Assembly (NCBI GenBank): GCA_019090405.1
Contig: JAHRVZ010000298.1
Location: forward strand, 1-7,893
Direction: 5' to 3'
Length of the DNA: 7,893 bases
DNA from: Paracoccaceae bacterium
GTDB taxonomy: Bacteria > Pseudomonadota > Alphaproteobacteria > Rhodobacterales > Rhodobacteraceae
The notes beneath the pieces are model-generated. The model was not told the origin of the DNA. It saw nothing but the letters and a program-made list of their open reading frames with translations, and ran no database searches. A program made the position numbers and the translations under genes. Below are positions 1-6,441 of the stretch, piece after piece; within the stretch, counting starts at the first letter, position 1, and the number at the start of each line of letters is the position of its first letter.

Positions 1-480
1 GGTCACGGAAGAATGACAAATATCCTGTTGCAACAATCAGACCACCTGACAGGTGTTGATGTCTTGCAGGAAAACATTGATTTTTGCAGCGACCGGTTTG
101 GTCAGCATCCAAAGCTATCGTTATTGCGCAATGATGGCGTGACCCTGCAAGGTGTTGAAAGCGGATCAATCAGTTTCGTATTTTGTTTTGACAGCATGAT
201 CCATTTTGATTCTGATGTTGTGCGGGCCTATCTGCGTGAATTCAAACGCATTATGGCGCCGGGTGCCAAAGCTTTTTTGCATCATTCCAATTTGACACGT
301 AATCCGGGCAGCGATTTCCAGAAAAATGCCCATGCGCGCAATTTCATGTCTCAGGCATTGTTCCAGCATTACGCGTTAAAAGAAGGCTTGATAAATCTAA
401 AATCAGAAGTGATCGACTGGGGCAGGGGCGACAAACATGTCGCGGAGCTAGATTGCTTGTCCCTTTTGGGGGTCTCATAG
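1..480 (+). CDS. SAM-dependent class I methyltransferase, 5'-partial, probably frameshifted at its 3' end
   Basis: Likely transfers a methyl group from S-adenosylmethionine to a small molecule or glycan in the cytoplasm; the acceptor cannot be told. The reading frame is open from base 1, where GHGR reads as the end of the glycine-rich SAM-binding motif I, so the ATG at 13 is internal and the real start lies left of the window. Next comes LTGVDVLQENIDFC, whose acidic residue normally contacts the SAM ribose, then the block FCFDSMIHFDSDVVRAYLRE followed by FKRIMAPGA, the usual motif II/III layout of Methyltransf_11/25-type enzymes. The frame stops at TAG 478-480 just after LDCLSLL, but the +1 frame continues with protein-like sequence to 574, so the natural C-terminus may have been lost (see separate entry). 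It converges on the sulfotransferase gene. The family is fairly sure, the substrate unknown. Confidence 0.8.
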   Translation, partial: GHGRMTNILLQQSDHLTGVDVLQENIDFCSDRFGQHPKLSLLRNDGVTLQGVESGSISFVFCFDSMIHFDSDVVRAYLREFKRIMAPGAKAFLHHSNLTRNPGSDFQKNAHARNFMSQALFQHYALKEGLINLKSEVIDWGRGDKHVAELDCLSLLGVS

Positions 481-574
481 TTGGCAGGAATTTGTGAGCC
501 TGTACAGACGGATTGAACAGGTCATCAAAAGCAGCTTGCCCAAACCGGGGGTCAAGTTGGTGAAAGTCCGCTAA
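468..574 (+). pseudogene. Out-of-frame C-terminal tail of the methyltransferase (putative frameshift)
   Basis: Downstream of the methyltransferase stop, the +1 frame is open from 452 to the TAA at 572-574. From 479 it encodes SWQEFVSLYRRIEQVIKSS and then LPKPGVKLVKVR. This is an amphipathic, basic tail of the kind often found at the C-termini of glycan methyltransferases and glycosyltransferases. It has no start codon or ribosome-binding site of its own. Removing one G from the GGGGG run at 468-472 would join it in frame to LDCLSLLG and extend the protein by about 33 residues. That end would lie only 8 bp from the convergent sulfotransferase stop. Possible explanations are a real one-base mutation, a sequencing error, or a slippery homopolymer. 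The open frame and G run are seen directly; the joining is inference. Confidence 0.5.
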
Positions 575-582
575 TACCCTTG

Positions 583-1347
583 TTAAAACGTTGAATTAGT
601 TGGCAAAAAACGGTTGGCTGCGGCTTCTTGAAAAAATCGGTCGCGCCATTCCCGATTGCGGTTGTTGCCCATTTTAACCATTTTCCGAGGTTGACGTTTC
701 AGCTCACCCTCCAGCCCAATTTGCCCTGCTATGACATCAAGATAGGCCATATCGGTATCCTTGACGATATCTTCATAGATCAGCTCGACCGGGGTGATGT
801 TGTGGCTGGCAAAAAATCTGTCCCAAGCCAGGTTTTCCAACACGATCGCAGTCACATAATTTAGCAGTATTTCGTATCTGTATTTGGTTTTGTTATTGTA
901 ATTCGTATCATAACCCCGCGCCAGATTACCGGCAAAATGTTCATCTTCGGGTCGTGCAGTGGCGTGATTTATGCCCGTCTGTTGGGCCATCAGCCGAGAT
1001 ATGGCTTGTGATACCGTATCGCACCGAATGATCCTGATCCAACTGGCCCCGTGAAAGGCGCTGGCAAAATGGCCAAATTCAGCTCCTTGCTGAGCAGGAT
1101 ATGCCTCGGCAAGACAGGTATCAACATTGTATAGTTGATTGGCCATGACCTTTATCGCCATGACACCGTTCTCACCGCTCGCGCGTCGCTTGACGCCAAC
1201 AAGATCCTCTTGCCAATTGATATGTGTCTTAGCTGGATCCCAAGGGATGAACCATTCTTCCGGGTTGCCAAGGACACCAGTATTAAGCATGTCTTCGATG
1301 ATCATCGTGGAGCCACTTCTTTGGGTGGCGCACAGAATAATTTGCAA
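583..1347 (-). CDS. Stf0-family sulfotransferase
   Basis: Predicted cytoplasmic sulfotransferase that moves sulfate from PAPS to a hydroxyl group, typically of a sugar or glycolipid; the best known family member is the mycobacterial trehalose 2-sulfotransferase Stf0. The protein is 254 residues, normal for the family. The N-terminus holds the 5'-phosphosulfate loop CATQRSGST (residues 6-14), followed by TGVLGNPEEWF (23-33), whose glutamate matches the proposed catalytic base of Stf0. WIRIIRCDTVSQAIS (103-117) fits the 3'-phosphate-binding strand and helix, with R108 and S113. LIYEDI (189-194) and the C-terminal NREWRDRF (231-238) are also typical. The start is TTG at 1347: GAGG lies 6 bases upstream (1354-1357), and no ATG or GTG occurs in frame before the upstream stop. 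It lies downstream of the glycosyltransferase on the same strand with a 133-bp gap, suggesting sulfation of the same glycan. The acceptor is unknown. Confidence 0.88.
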   Translation of the reverse strand: MQIILCATQRSGSTMIIEDMLNTGVLGNPEEWFIPWDPAKTHINWQEDLVGVKRRASGENGVMAIKVMANQLYNVDTCLAEAYPAQQGAEFGHFASAFHGASWIRIIRCDTVSQAISRLMAQQTGINHATARPEDEHFAGNLARGYDTNYNNKTKYRYEILLNYVTAIVLENLAWDRFFASHNITPVELIYEDIVKDTDMAYLDVIAGQIGLEGELKRQPRKMVKMGNNRNREWRDRFFQEAAANRFLPTNSTF

Positions 1348-1480
1348 GTTGGGCCTCGTATTTTTGTGAGGAATATATCCGCAGTAATCTTGTCAGTCTG
1401 TTAGCCTGATATATAGCGCCAGTGCAACGGAAAGGCTATGCCATCTGTCACCCTGCAAACGCCGACAACAATGTTACCTA
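1348..1480. other. Intergenic gap between glycosyltransferase and sulfotransferase genes
   Basis: This 133-bp spacer is AT-richer near the sulfotransferase start and contains short TATATA-like stretches. I found no convincing paired -35/-10 boxes: a CTGACA and a TATATT occur, but only 13 bp apart. No terminator-like hairpin with a T run was seen. The sulfotransferase may be read through from the glycosyltransferase or have a promoter I cannot recognise. Confidence 0.4.
1354..1357 (-). promoter_or_regulatory. Ribosome-binding site deciding the TTG start of the sulfotransferase
   Basis: GAGG on the minus strand lies 6 bases before the TTG at 1347-1345. No ATG or GTG occurs in frame between that codon and the upstream in-frame stop, and the conserved PAPS loop begins within a few residues, so this TTG is the best start. 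Confidence 0.5.
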
Positions 1481-2401
1481 TCACGATTCAGGCGGGCTAA
1501 CCTGCGACTGTAAAGCCAATGCAGACTCAAGAACCGATTTGCGTTGATTTGTCCGGATAGAGCCAAAGTATCTAATATTTTCAACGTGCGGCGCTTTGTA
1601 GGGGTGGCCACGTATTTCGATGTACTCGTCGTGGAACTCAGCCCAGCTTGAGGTGGGTGAATTCGTGGCAACACCGCCGTGAAACTGGTGAAATGTCGCC
1701 TCACCCAATAACATGATTACTTCGATATTTTTAAGCGTGCAGGCGCGCTCCCAGGTGTCGATATTGGCAAAGCCACCGCCGCGCATCTGAAACTTTTCGT
1801 CAAAACCGCCCAGTCGTTTCCAACTCTCTTTTGCCATGAAAAAAGCATTGGATTCGCTGGGCAGCACAAACCATCCACCCGCAGAAGAACCAGCGGGCAC
1901 TGATATGTCAAACAAACGGTACCCATCGTTTTGCCAATCAATTGATCCAAGCAATGTATCTTCAACCGCCTGACAATATCCGGTTTTGACAGCCGCCATC
2001 TGAACGGTTTCGCCCAGATGATACGCAAGCGTGCCAATCACTGCATTCGGCCTTAATTGTGCAGCATCCAGCGCATTTTTCAAAAGACCGGGTGAGGCCA
2101 TTCTAGCCCCGTCAATCATGACCCCGATCACCTCGCCACGGGCCCGTTCGATGCCTTTGTTGATCGCAGCGACAGGGGAAACGCCGGAATTGTTTTCATA
2201 ATGATACGTGGAATTCGGCAGCAGGGATTGGCATAAGTTTTGATCAAATGGGCGCGTTGACCCGTTATCAACGACGATGACTTCGTAGTCGGATTCCGAC
2301 AGTCCTCTTTGCATACTCGTTGATAGGCTTTGTAGGGTTCGTGGTAGTTCACGCGCCATATTATAGGCTACGACGATGATCGAAATCTTGGGGTCACGCA
2401 T
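1481..2401 (-). CDS. Family 2 glycosyltransferase
   Basis: Predicted GT-A fold, inverting glycosyltransferase that adds a sugar from a nucleotide-sugar donor to a glycan or lipid acceptor at the cytoplasmic side of the membrane; donor and acceptor are unknown. The 306-residue protein opens with ISIIVVAYN (6-14), the usual first GT2 strand, followed by YEVIVVDNGSTR (39-50) for nucleotide binding and NKGIERARGEVIGVMIDGAR (81-100). The place of the metal-binding DXD is taken by IDG (96-98), so only one aspartate is present. LGGFDEKF (197-204) and FANIDTWERA (211-220) fit the acceptor/catalytic segment, and FHQFHGG (237-243) is a conserved C-terminal block. No membrane helix is apparent. The start is ATG 2401 with a weak AGG 7 bases upstream. 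Its neighbours are the sulfotransferase downstream and, beyond that, the convergent methyltransferase, suggesting a small glycan-decorating group. Confidence 0.9.
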   Translation of the reverse strand: MRDPKISIIVVAYNMARELPRTLQSLSTSMQRGLSESDYEVIVVDNGSTRPFDQNLCQSLLPNSTYHYENNSGVSPVAAINKGIERARGEVIGVMIDGARMASPGLLKNALDAAQLRPNAVIGTLAYHLGETVQMAAVKTGYCQAVEDTLLGSIDWQNDGYRLFDISVPAGSSAGGWFVLPSESNAFFMAKESWKRLGGFDEKFQMRGGGFANIDTWERACTLKNIEVIMLLGEATFHQFHGGVATNSPTSSWAEFHDEYIEIRGHPYKAPHVENIRYFGSIRTNQRKSVLESALALQSQVSPPES

Positions 2402-2559
2402 ATGAAAACCTGATTTTGCGACTCGGCATTGGGCGCTCTGTCAAAAAGCGCAGATATTAGCGCCATTTTGTGAATAGGTAATCCCCTATAGGTTTATTGG
2501 CAATGCGCAGAAGCAGCAAACAAGCCGATGGTGAAACAAAAGACCGCGAACGGTGCGAT
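2402..2559. other. Intergenic gap between the ABC operon end and the glycosyltransferase
   Basis: This 158-bp spacer separates the transporter operon from the glycosyltransferase on the same strand. On the minus strand it carries a possible promoter: TTACCT (2481-2476), 16 bp, then TAATAT (2459-2454), about 50 bases before the glycosyltransferase ATG. The -10 box is fair and the -35 box poor. It also holds GCGC-rich inverted repeats next to a short T run, described separately as a weak terminator candidate. The two readings partly overlap, so at most one may be real. Confidence 0.3.
2443..2464 (-). terminator. Weak terminator-like hairpin after the ABC operon
   Basis: Read on the minus strand, GCGC (2463-2460), an 8-base loop and GCGC (2451-2448) are followed at once by TTTTT (2447-2443), the layout of a rho-independent terminator, about 100 bases past the ATPase stop. 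The stem is only 4 bp, short for an efficient terminator. The first arm, extended to GGCGCT (2464-2459), can alternatively pair with AGCGCC (2437-2432) in a 6-bp stem, so two structures compete. Confidence 0.25.
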
Positions 2560-3561
2560 TCAGTTGCGTATCCGGTTTCCGTCGGCGTCAAAGTGAAAGC
2601 CGTGTATGTCATCGAAGTCCAGTTGAATTTTTGTGTCCGAAGCAATGTCGTGCTGGCCAAACAAACGCACAATGACTTGCAATTCATCGACAGTTTCAAC
2701 CATCACATTGGTATCACCACCAAGATTTTCCACATAGATGACTTGTCCGCTGATCCGACCGTTTTGCGTTATGCGCAGATGCTCGGGGCGGATACCAAGA
2801 ACATGAACATCAGGAAAACCAACTTGTTTTCCGGGAACAAAGTTCATTGACGGCGCTCCCAGAAACCCTGCAACGAATTTGTTTGCCGGATCATTATAAA
2901 GCTGCATCGGCGTTCCAACTTGTTCCACAAGCCCATCATTTAAAACAACAATCTTGTCAGCCAATGTCATCGCCTCGGTCTGGTCGTGGGTGACATAGAT
3001 CATGCTTGCCCCAAGCGTGCGGTGCAACCGGGCAATCTCGATCCGTGTGGCCATGCGCAAAGCCGCGTCCAGGTTTGACAGGGGTTCGTCGAACAGAAAC
3101 AATTTCGGTTCTCGCACAATGGCGCGCCCGATGGCGACCCGTTGACGCTGACCACCAGACAGTTCGGCTGGGCGGCGATCCAGCAGGTCCTGCATCGCCA
3201 ACATCCCGCTGGCTTTGGCGATACGATCGTCGATTTCGGCCTTTGGTTTGCCAGCCTGCTTTAGCCCCAATGCCATGTTACCGCGCACTGTCAGGTGCGG
3301 GTAAAGCGCGTAGGACTGGAACACCATCGCGATTCCCCGTTTGGCAGGGGGCAGGTTATTAACTGGATTTCCGTCGATCTGAACTTCTCCTGAACTGGCG
3401 TCTTCCAACCCGGCGATCAAGCGCAAAAGGGTTGATTTTCCACAGCCAGAGGGGCCGACAAAAACCACAAACTCTCCGGGTTCCACAGTTAATGAGATGT
3501 TTTTCAGCACCTCAACCTGGCCAAAGGATTTGCTGATGTTGGTAAGTGTAAGAGCGGTCAT
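2560..3561 (-). CDS. Carbohydrate ABC importer ATPase (MalK/UgpC type)
   Basis: Nucleotide-binding subunit of the sugar importer encoded just upstream in the operon; it would work as a dimer on the cytoplasmic face, hydrolysing ATP to drive the two permeases. The 333 residues fit a short MalK-family protein. All ATPase motifs are intact: Walker A GPSGCGKST (36-44), Q-loop Q82, signature LSGGQ (134-138), Walker B LFLFDEP (154-160), D-loop SNLDA (162-166) and switch histidine H192. Residues from about 235 form the TOBE/OB-type C-terminal domain, recognisable by LGIRPEHL (255-262). The ATG at 3561 overlaps the oxidoreductase stop by 4 bp (ATGA), with AGAGG 5 bases upstream, so the two are probably translationally coupled. 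It is the last gene of the operon. In related systems one ATPase may serve several importers, so its partner is inferred from position. Confidence 0.95.
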   Translation of the reverse strand: MTALTLTNISKSFGQVEVLKNISLTVEPGEFVVFVGPSGCGKSTLLRLIAGLEDASSGEVQIDGNPVNNLPPAKRGIAMVFQSYALYPHLTVRGNMALGLKQAGKPKAEIDDRIAKASGMLAMQDLLDRRPAELSGGQRQRVAIGRAIVREPKLFLFDEPLSNLDAALRMATRIEIARLHRTLGASMIYVTHDQTEAMTLADKIVVLNDGLVEQVGTPMQLYNDPANKFVAGFLGAPSMNFVPGKQVGFPDVHVLGIRPEHLRITQNGRISGQVIYVENLGGDTNVMVETVDELQVIVRLFGQHDIASDTKIQLDFDDIHGFHFDADGNRIRN

Positions 3562-4592
3562 GTCTGCCTCTTTGTCAGATCAATTGCTTTGCCGGTTCGG
3601 ATGCTTTCATCTGCGGCCAGACAGATACGCAGCGATTGCACCGCATCGTCCATGTGGCGGGTCAGGTCGATGTCCTTGGCAATCGCACGCAGCATATAGG
3701 CCTGCTCGGCGTCACATAATTCCTGATGCCCCGGCTCGTCCGGCAGGTCGATCAACCGATCACCCGTTAGTTGATGCACCAGCAACCCGCCGACTGCCGT
3801 ATGCCCGTCAACATCGTCGGAATTGGCTTTGTTGCCATCGGTGATTGATACCGATCCATTGGGAGAGATGATATCTTTGACGAAAAACGCGGTTTCGGAC
3901 ATCATTGGTCCCCAACCGGCCTCGTACCAGCCGATTGAACCATCATCAAAGACCACCTGAAACTGGCCATAATTGTACATATCTGGCGCTATTTCCTCTG
4001 ACAGGCGCAGCCCCATGCCGTTAACCCGCACAGGTTGCGCATCGGTAATCTGACACATCACATCGACATAGTGCACACCGCAATCGACAATTGGTGACGT
4101 GGTTTGCATCAGTGCTTTGTGGGTTTCCCACGTGGCACCCGTTGATTGTTGGTTGAGGTTCATGCGGAACACGTATGGGCCACCCATTCCGCGGGCCTCT
4201 TGGACCAATCGCACCCAGGATGGGTGGTAACGCAGGATATATCCGACCACCAGTTTAGAGCCGGTTTGTCTGGCCACGGCCACGACCCGCCTGGCATCTT
4301 TGGTTGATGTGGCCAGCGGCTTTTCGACAAACACATGCGCGCCGACCTGCATGGCGGCGATGGCAAAATCTGCATGGCTGTCGGAATAGGTGGCAATCAC
4401 CACGAGGTCAGGTTTGGTTTCAGCCAGGGCCGCGTAATAGTCTGCAAAGATGGGATATTGCGCCAGATCAGGGTGATAGGTCTGGCCCGAGCGGTTCACC
4501 AAGCCGACAATTTCAGCCCCCGCGTGATGATGATGGGCCAACGCGTGGCTTAACCCCATGTTGCCCAACCCGGCGATAAGAACCCGGATCAT
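3558..4592 (-). CDS. Gfo/Idh/MocA-family NAD(P)-dependent oxidoreductase
   Basis: Predicted cytoplasmic dehydrogenase that oxidises or reduces a sugar or cyclitol using NAD(P)(H). The 344-residue protein has an N-terminal Rossmann fold with GLGNMG (8-13), then the family hallmark EKP (90-92; K91 is the usual catalytic lysine). The C-terminal half carries IVDCGVHYVDVM (168-179), matching the conserved D-x-G-x-H segment with D170 and H174. The frame stays open for 65 more codons upstream, but ATG 4592 is chosen because the Rossmann strand starts there, AGGAG lies 7 bases upstream (4600-4604), and it forms an ATGA overlap with the permease stop. Its end overlaps the ATPase start by 4 bp in the same way. 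Being enclosed between transporter subunits suggests it acts on the imported sugar or its derivative. A run of four histidines (20-23) in the first helix is unusual but probably harmless. The substrate is not known. Confidence 0.92.
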   Translation of the reverse strand: MIRVLIAGLGNMGLSHALAHHHHAGAEIVGLVNRSGQTYHPDLAQYPIFADYYAALAETKPDLVVIATYSDSHADFAIAAMQVGAHVFVEKPLATSTKDARRVVAVARQTGSKLVVGYILRYHPSWVRLVQEARGMGGPYVFRMNLNQQSTGATWETHKALMQTTSPIVDCGVHYVDVMCQITDAQPVRVNGMGLRLSEEIAPDMYNYGQFQVVFDDGSIGWYEAGWGPMMSETAFFVKDIISPNGSVSITDGNKANSDDVDGHTAVGGLLVHQLTGDRLIDLPDEPGHQELCDAEQAYMLRAIAKDIDLTRHMDDAVQSLRICLAADESIRTGKAIDLTKRQT

Positions 4593-5428
4593 TTGACTGC
4601 TCCTGATGTGATGCCGCGGATCAGTTGGCGTGAAAAGATAACGTAAAGGATCATCACTGGCAGTATCGCCATGCTGAGCGCCGACAGAACTGCGTTCCAA
4701 TCTGTGACAAACTGGCCAATGAACACTTGTGATCCCAGGGTAAGCGTCTTGGATTCTTCGGCAGGCGCCAGGATCAGCGGAAACCACAAATCGTTCCAGA
4801 TCGGGATCATGTTGAATACTGCCACGGTCGCCATGGCCGGGCGTACCAATGGCAGCACCAGTCGGAAAAAGATGGTGTATTCGCTAAGCCCGTCGATGCG
4901 CCCCGCGTCTTTAAGATCATCTGAAACCTGACGCATGAACTCGCTTAGGATGAACACCGCCAGCGGTAATCCCTGAGCAGTATAGACCAAAATCAACGCC
5001 CAAAGGGTATTCACCAGCCCCGTCTGTACCATCATTTCAAGGATCGCCACAGTGCCAATGCGAATAGGGATCATGATGCCAAGGGCCAGATACAACCCCA
5101 TCAGCGTGTTGCCCTTAAACCGGTATTCGGCCAGCGCAAATGCAGCCATTGCGCCAAACAATAACACCAAAAACAGCGATACAACCGTGACAATCATCGA
5201 GTTTTGGAAATAAAGGAAAAAGTCGCCCTGCTTTAGCACCGTTTGATAGCCGACAAGCGAAAAGCTGTCAGCATCGGGCAGGGCAAGTGGCTCGCGGAAA
5301 ATGCTTTTGCGATTTTTGAAGCTGTTGATCAGGATTACAAAAACCGGAAACAACGCAATAAGCGTATAGGTTATCAGGATCGCATGGGCGGCGATCATGT
5401 TTACAGGATTGCGGCGTGCTTTGCTCAT
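4589..5428 (-). CDS. Carbohydrate ABC importer permease, MalG type
   Basis: Inner-membrane subunit that with the upstream-encoded permease forms the sugar channel. The 279 residues match the MalG/UgpE size (about 275-300). Hydrophobic segments suggest six membrane helices at roughly 12-34, 77-100, 108-130, 140-162, 197-220 and 248-266. The cytoplasmic EAA loop that docks onto the ATPase is at about 174-196: DAGRIDGLSEYTIFFRLVLP, with the conserved G180 and following LP. The C-terminus RGITSGAVK is typical of MalG-like proteins. The ATG at 5428 lies 9 bp after the preceding permease stop, with a GGGGA ribosome-binding site that starts within that stop region. The stop TGA overlaps the oxidoreductase ATG. 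The family is very sure; the transported sugar is inferred only from neighbours. Confidence 0.95.
   Translation of the reverse strand: MSKARRNPVNMIAAHAILITYTLIALFPVFVILINSFKNRKSIFREPLALPDADSFSLVGYQTVLKQGDFFLYFQNSMIVTVVSLFLVLLFGAMAAFALAEYRFKGNTLMGLYLALGIMIPIRIGTVAILEMMVQTGLVNTLWALILVYTAQGLPLAVFILSEFMRQVSDDLKDAGRIDGLSEYTIFFRLVLPLVRPAMATVAVFNMIPIWNDLWFPLILAPAEESKTLTLGSQVFIGQFVTDWNAVLSALSMAILPVMILYVIFSRQLIRGITSGAVK
4600..4604 (-). promoter_or_regulatory. Ribosome-binding site deciding the oxidoreductase start
   Basis: AGGAG on the minus strand, inside the 3' end of the permease gene, lies 7 bases before ATG 4592. It supports the short start that overlaps the permease stop rather than the 65-codon extension. 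Confidence 0.65.
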
Positions 5429-5437
5429 GTCATCCCC

Positions 5438-6355
5438 CTAGAACTGGTAGCGCCGCATCCGGGTCTGAATACCAAACAGGTATATACAAACCCCGATCAG
5501 GATGATTGCGAACATCGCCGTGGCAATGGCCGATCCCATGTGTGGATCACCCAGTTGCAACTGAAACCCAAAGAACGTGCGATACATGAACGTGCCCAAT
5601 ATATCGGTCGAAAAATTCGGCCCGGCAAGCGCGCCCTGCGCTGAGTAAATCAGATCAAAAGCGTTGAAATTTCCGACGAATGTCAGCACCGAAATAATGC
5701 CAATTGAGGGCAGGATCAGCGGTAGTTTGATCTTCCAGAAGGCTGACATGCCAGTGATGCCGTCACATTCCCCGGCTTCCAGCACTTCTTCGGGGATCTG
5801 CAACAGGGCGGCATAGATCAGCATCATTGGAATACCAACAAACTGCCAGACCGAGATCAGCGCCAAAGTGGTCAGGGCGTATTCCTCTTTTCCCAACCAG
5901 GGGGCAAACAGCGATTTAAGACCAACCGCGTCCAACATCGACGGGGCGATCCCCCAGATTGGCGAGAGGATCAGTTTCCAGGCAAATCCGACGATCACAA
6001 AGGACAGGATTGCCGGAATGAATATGGCAGAACGATAAAACGCAGCAAAGCGTAGCCGTTTGTGGCTAAGGATTGCGGCCAGTGCGATGCCAATGGGGTT
6101 CTGCACCAGCATATGGATCAGGAAGAACCAGAAATTGTTTCCCAAAGCATTCCAGAACGCATCGGACCAAACAGCCTGTCCAAACAATGTGCTGAAATTC
6201 CGAAGCCCAACATAAACCCGCTGGTGATCTATTTCAGCAAATAGCGCCAACCGCATGGTGTTAAATAACGGATAAATCATCACGGCGGTGTAAACCAACA
6301 CCGCAGGTGCAAGAAACACAGCGATATGCCAGCGAATAGCTTGGCGCTTAGCCAT
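5438..6355 (-). CDS. Carbohydrate ABC importer permease, MalF/UgpA type
   Basis: Inner-membrane channel subunit, partner of the MalG-type permease. With the start at ATG 6355 the protein is 305 residues, usual for UgpA-like permeases that lack the large periplasmic insert of enterobacterial MalF. Hydrophobic segments suggest helices at roughly 11-33, 72-96, 108-130, 160-184, 212-232 and 275-295. The ATPase-docking EAA loop is EAGECDGITGMSAFWKIKLP (193-212), with E193, A194 and G199 conserved and a cysteine at 197. A GTG at 6382 would add nine residues but has no ribosome-binding site, whereas ATG 6355 follows AAAGGAA (6364-6370) by 8 bases, so ATG is chosen. It is separated from the binding-protein gene by 86 bp containing a strong hairpin and from the next permease by 9 bp. 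Confidence 0.94.
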   Translation of the reverse strand: MAKRQAIRWHIAVFLAPAVLVYTAVMIYPLFNTMRLALFAEIDHQRVYVGLRNFSTLFGQAVWSDAFWNALGNNFWFFLIHMLVQNPIGIALAAILSHKRLRFAAFYRSAIFIPAILSFVIVGFAWKLILSPIWGIAPSMLDAVGLKSLFAPWLGKEEYALTTLALISVWQFVGIPMMLIYAALLQIPEEVLEAGECDGITGMSAFWKIKLPLILPSIGIISVLTFVGNFNAFDLIYSAQGALAGPNFSTDILGTFMYRTFFGFQLQLGDPHMGSAIATAMFAIILIGVCIYLFGIQTRMRRYQF

Positions 6356-6363
6356 GAACGGTG

Positions 6364-6370
6364 TTCCTTT
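6364..6370 (-). promoter_or_regulatory. Ribosome-binding site deciding the first permease start
   Basis: AAAGGAA on the minus strand lies 8 bases before ATG 6355. The alternative GTG at 6382 is preceded by TCAGCCCT, with no purine-rich site, so the shorter protein is preferred. Confidence 0.6.
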
Positions 6371-6403
6371 CACAGATGTCACAGGGCTGATTGTGTCTGG
6401 TCA

Positions 6404-6433
6404 GCGGGCGGCTTGTCGACCCAAGCCGCCCGC
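6404..6433 (-). promoter_or_regulatory. Intercistronic stem-loop between binding-protein and permease genes
   Basis: A perfect 11-bp inverted repeat (GCGGGCGGCTT at 6404-6414 with AAGCCGCCCGC at 6423-6433) encloses an 8-base loop containing GTCGAC. It begins 8 bases past the binding-protein stop. No T run follows on the minus strand (TGACCAGACACA), so it is not a standard rho-independent terminator. In maltose-type operons, structures in this place protect the upstream mRNA from 3' exonucleases or reduce read-through, giving more binding protein than permease. The repeat is seen directly; the role is inferred. Confidence 0.75.
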
Positions 6434-6441
6434 CATGTGGT

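Noticed and set aside
1348..1420. Possible sigma-70 promoter before the sulfotransferase
   Set aside because: CTGACA and TATATT are present but only 13 bp apart, and other combinations match poorly, so no promoter is called.
2457..2699. Minus-strand frame of 80 codons overlapping the ATPase end and the gap
   Set aside because: It is mostly an alternate frame of the ATPase gene, and its translation is not protein-like (rich in T, S, L with no motif).
2497..2850. Plus-strand frame of 117 codons crossing the ATPase 3' end
   Set aside because: It is antisense to the TOBE-like domain of the ATPase, with no recognisable motif.
4524..4535. Run of four histidines in the oxidoreductase, reminiscent of a metal-binding site or tag
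   Set aside because: It lies in the first helix after the GxGxxG motif, where sequence is variable in the family. There are no accompanying ligands, so it is treated as incidental.
4593..4787. A 65-codon N-terminal extension of the oxidoreductase
   Set aside because: It overlaps the permease coding sequence in another frame, lies before the Rossmann strand that should open the protein, and the ATG at 4592 has a good ribosome-binding site and ATGA overlap.
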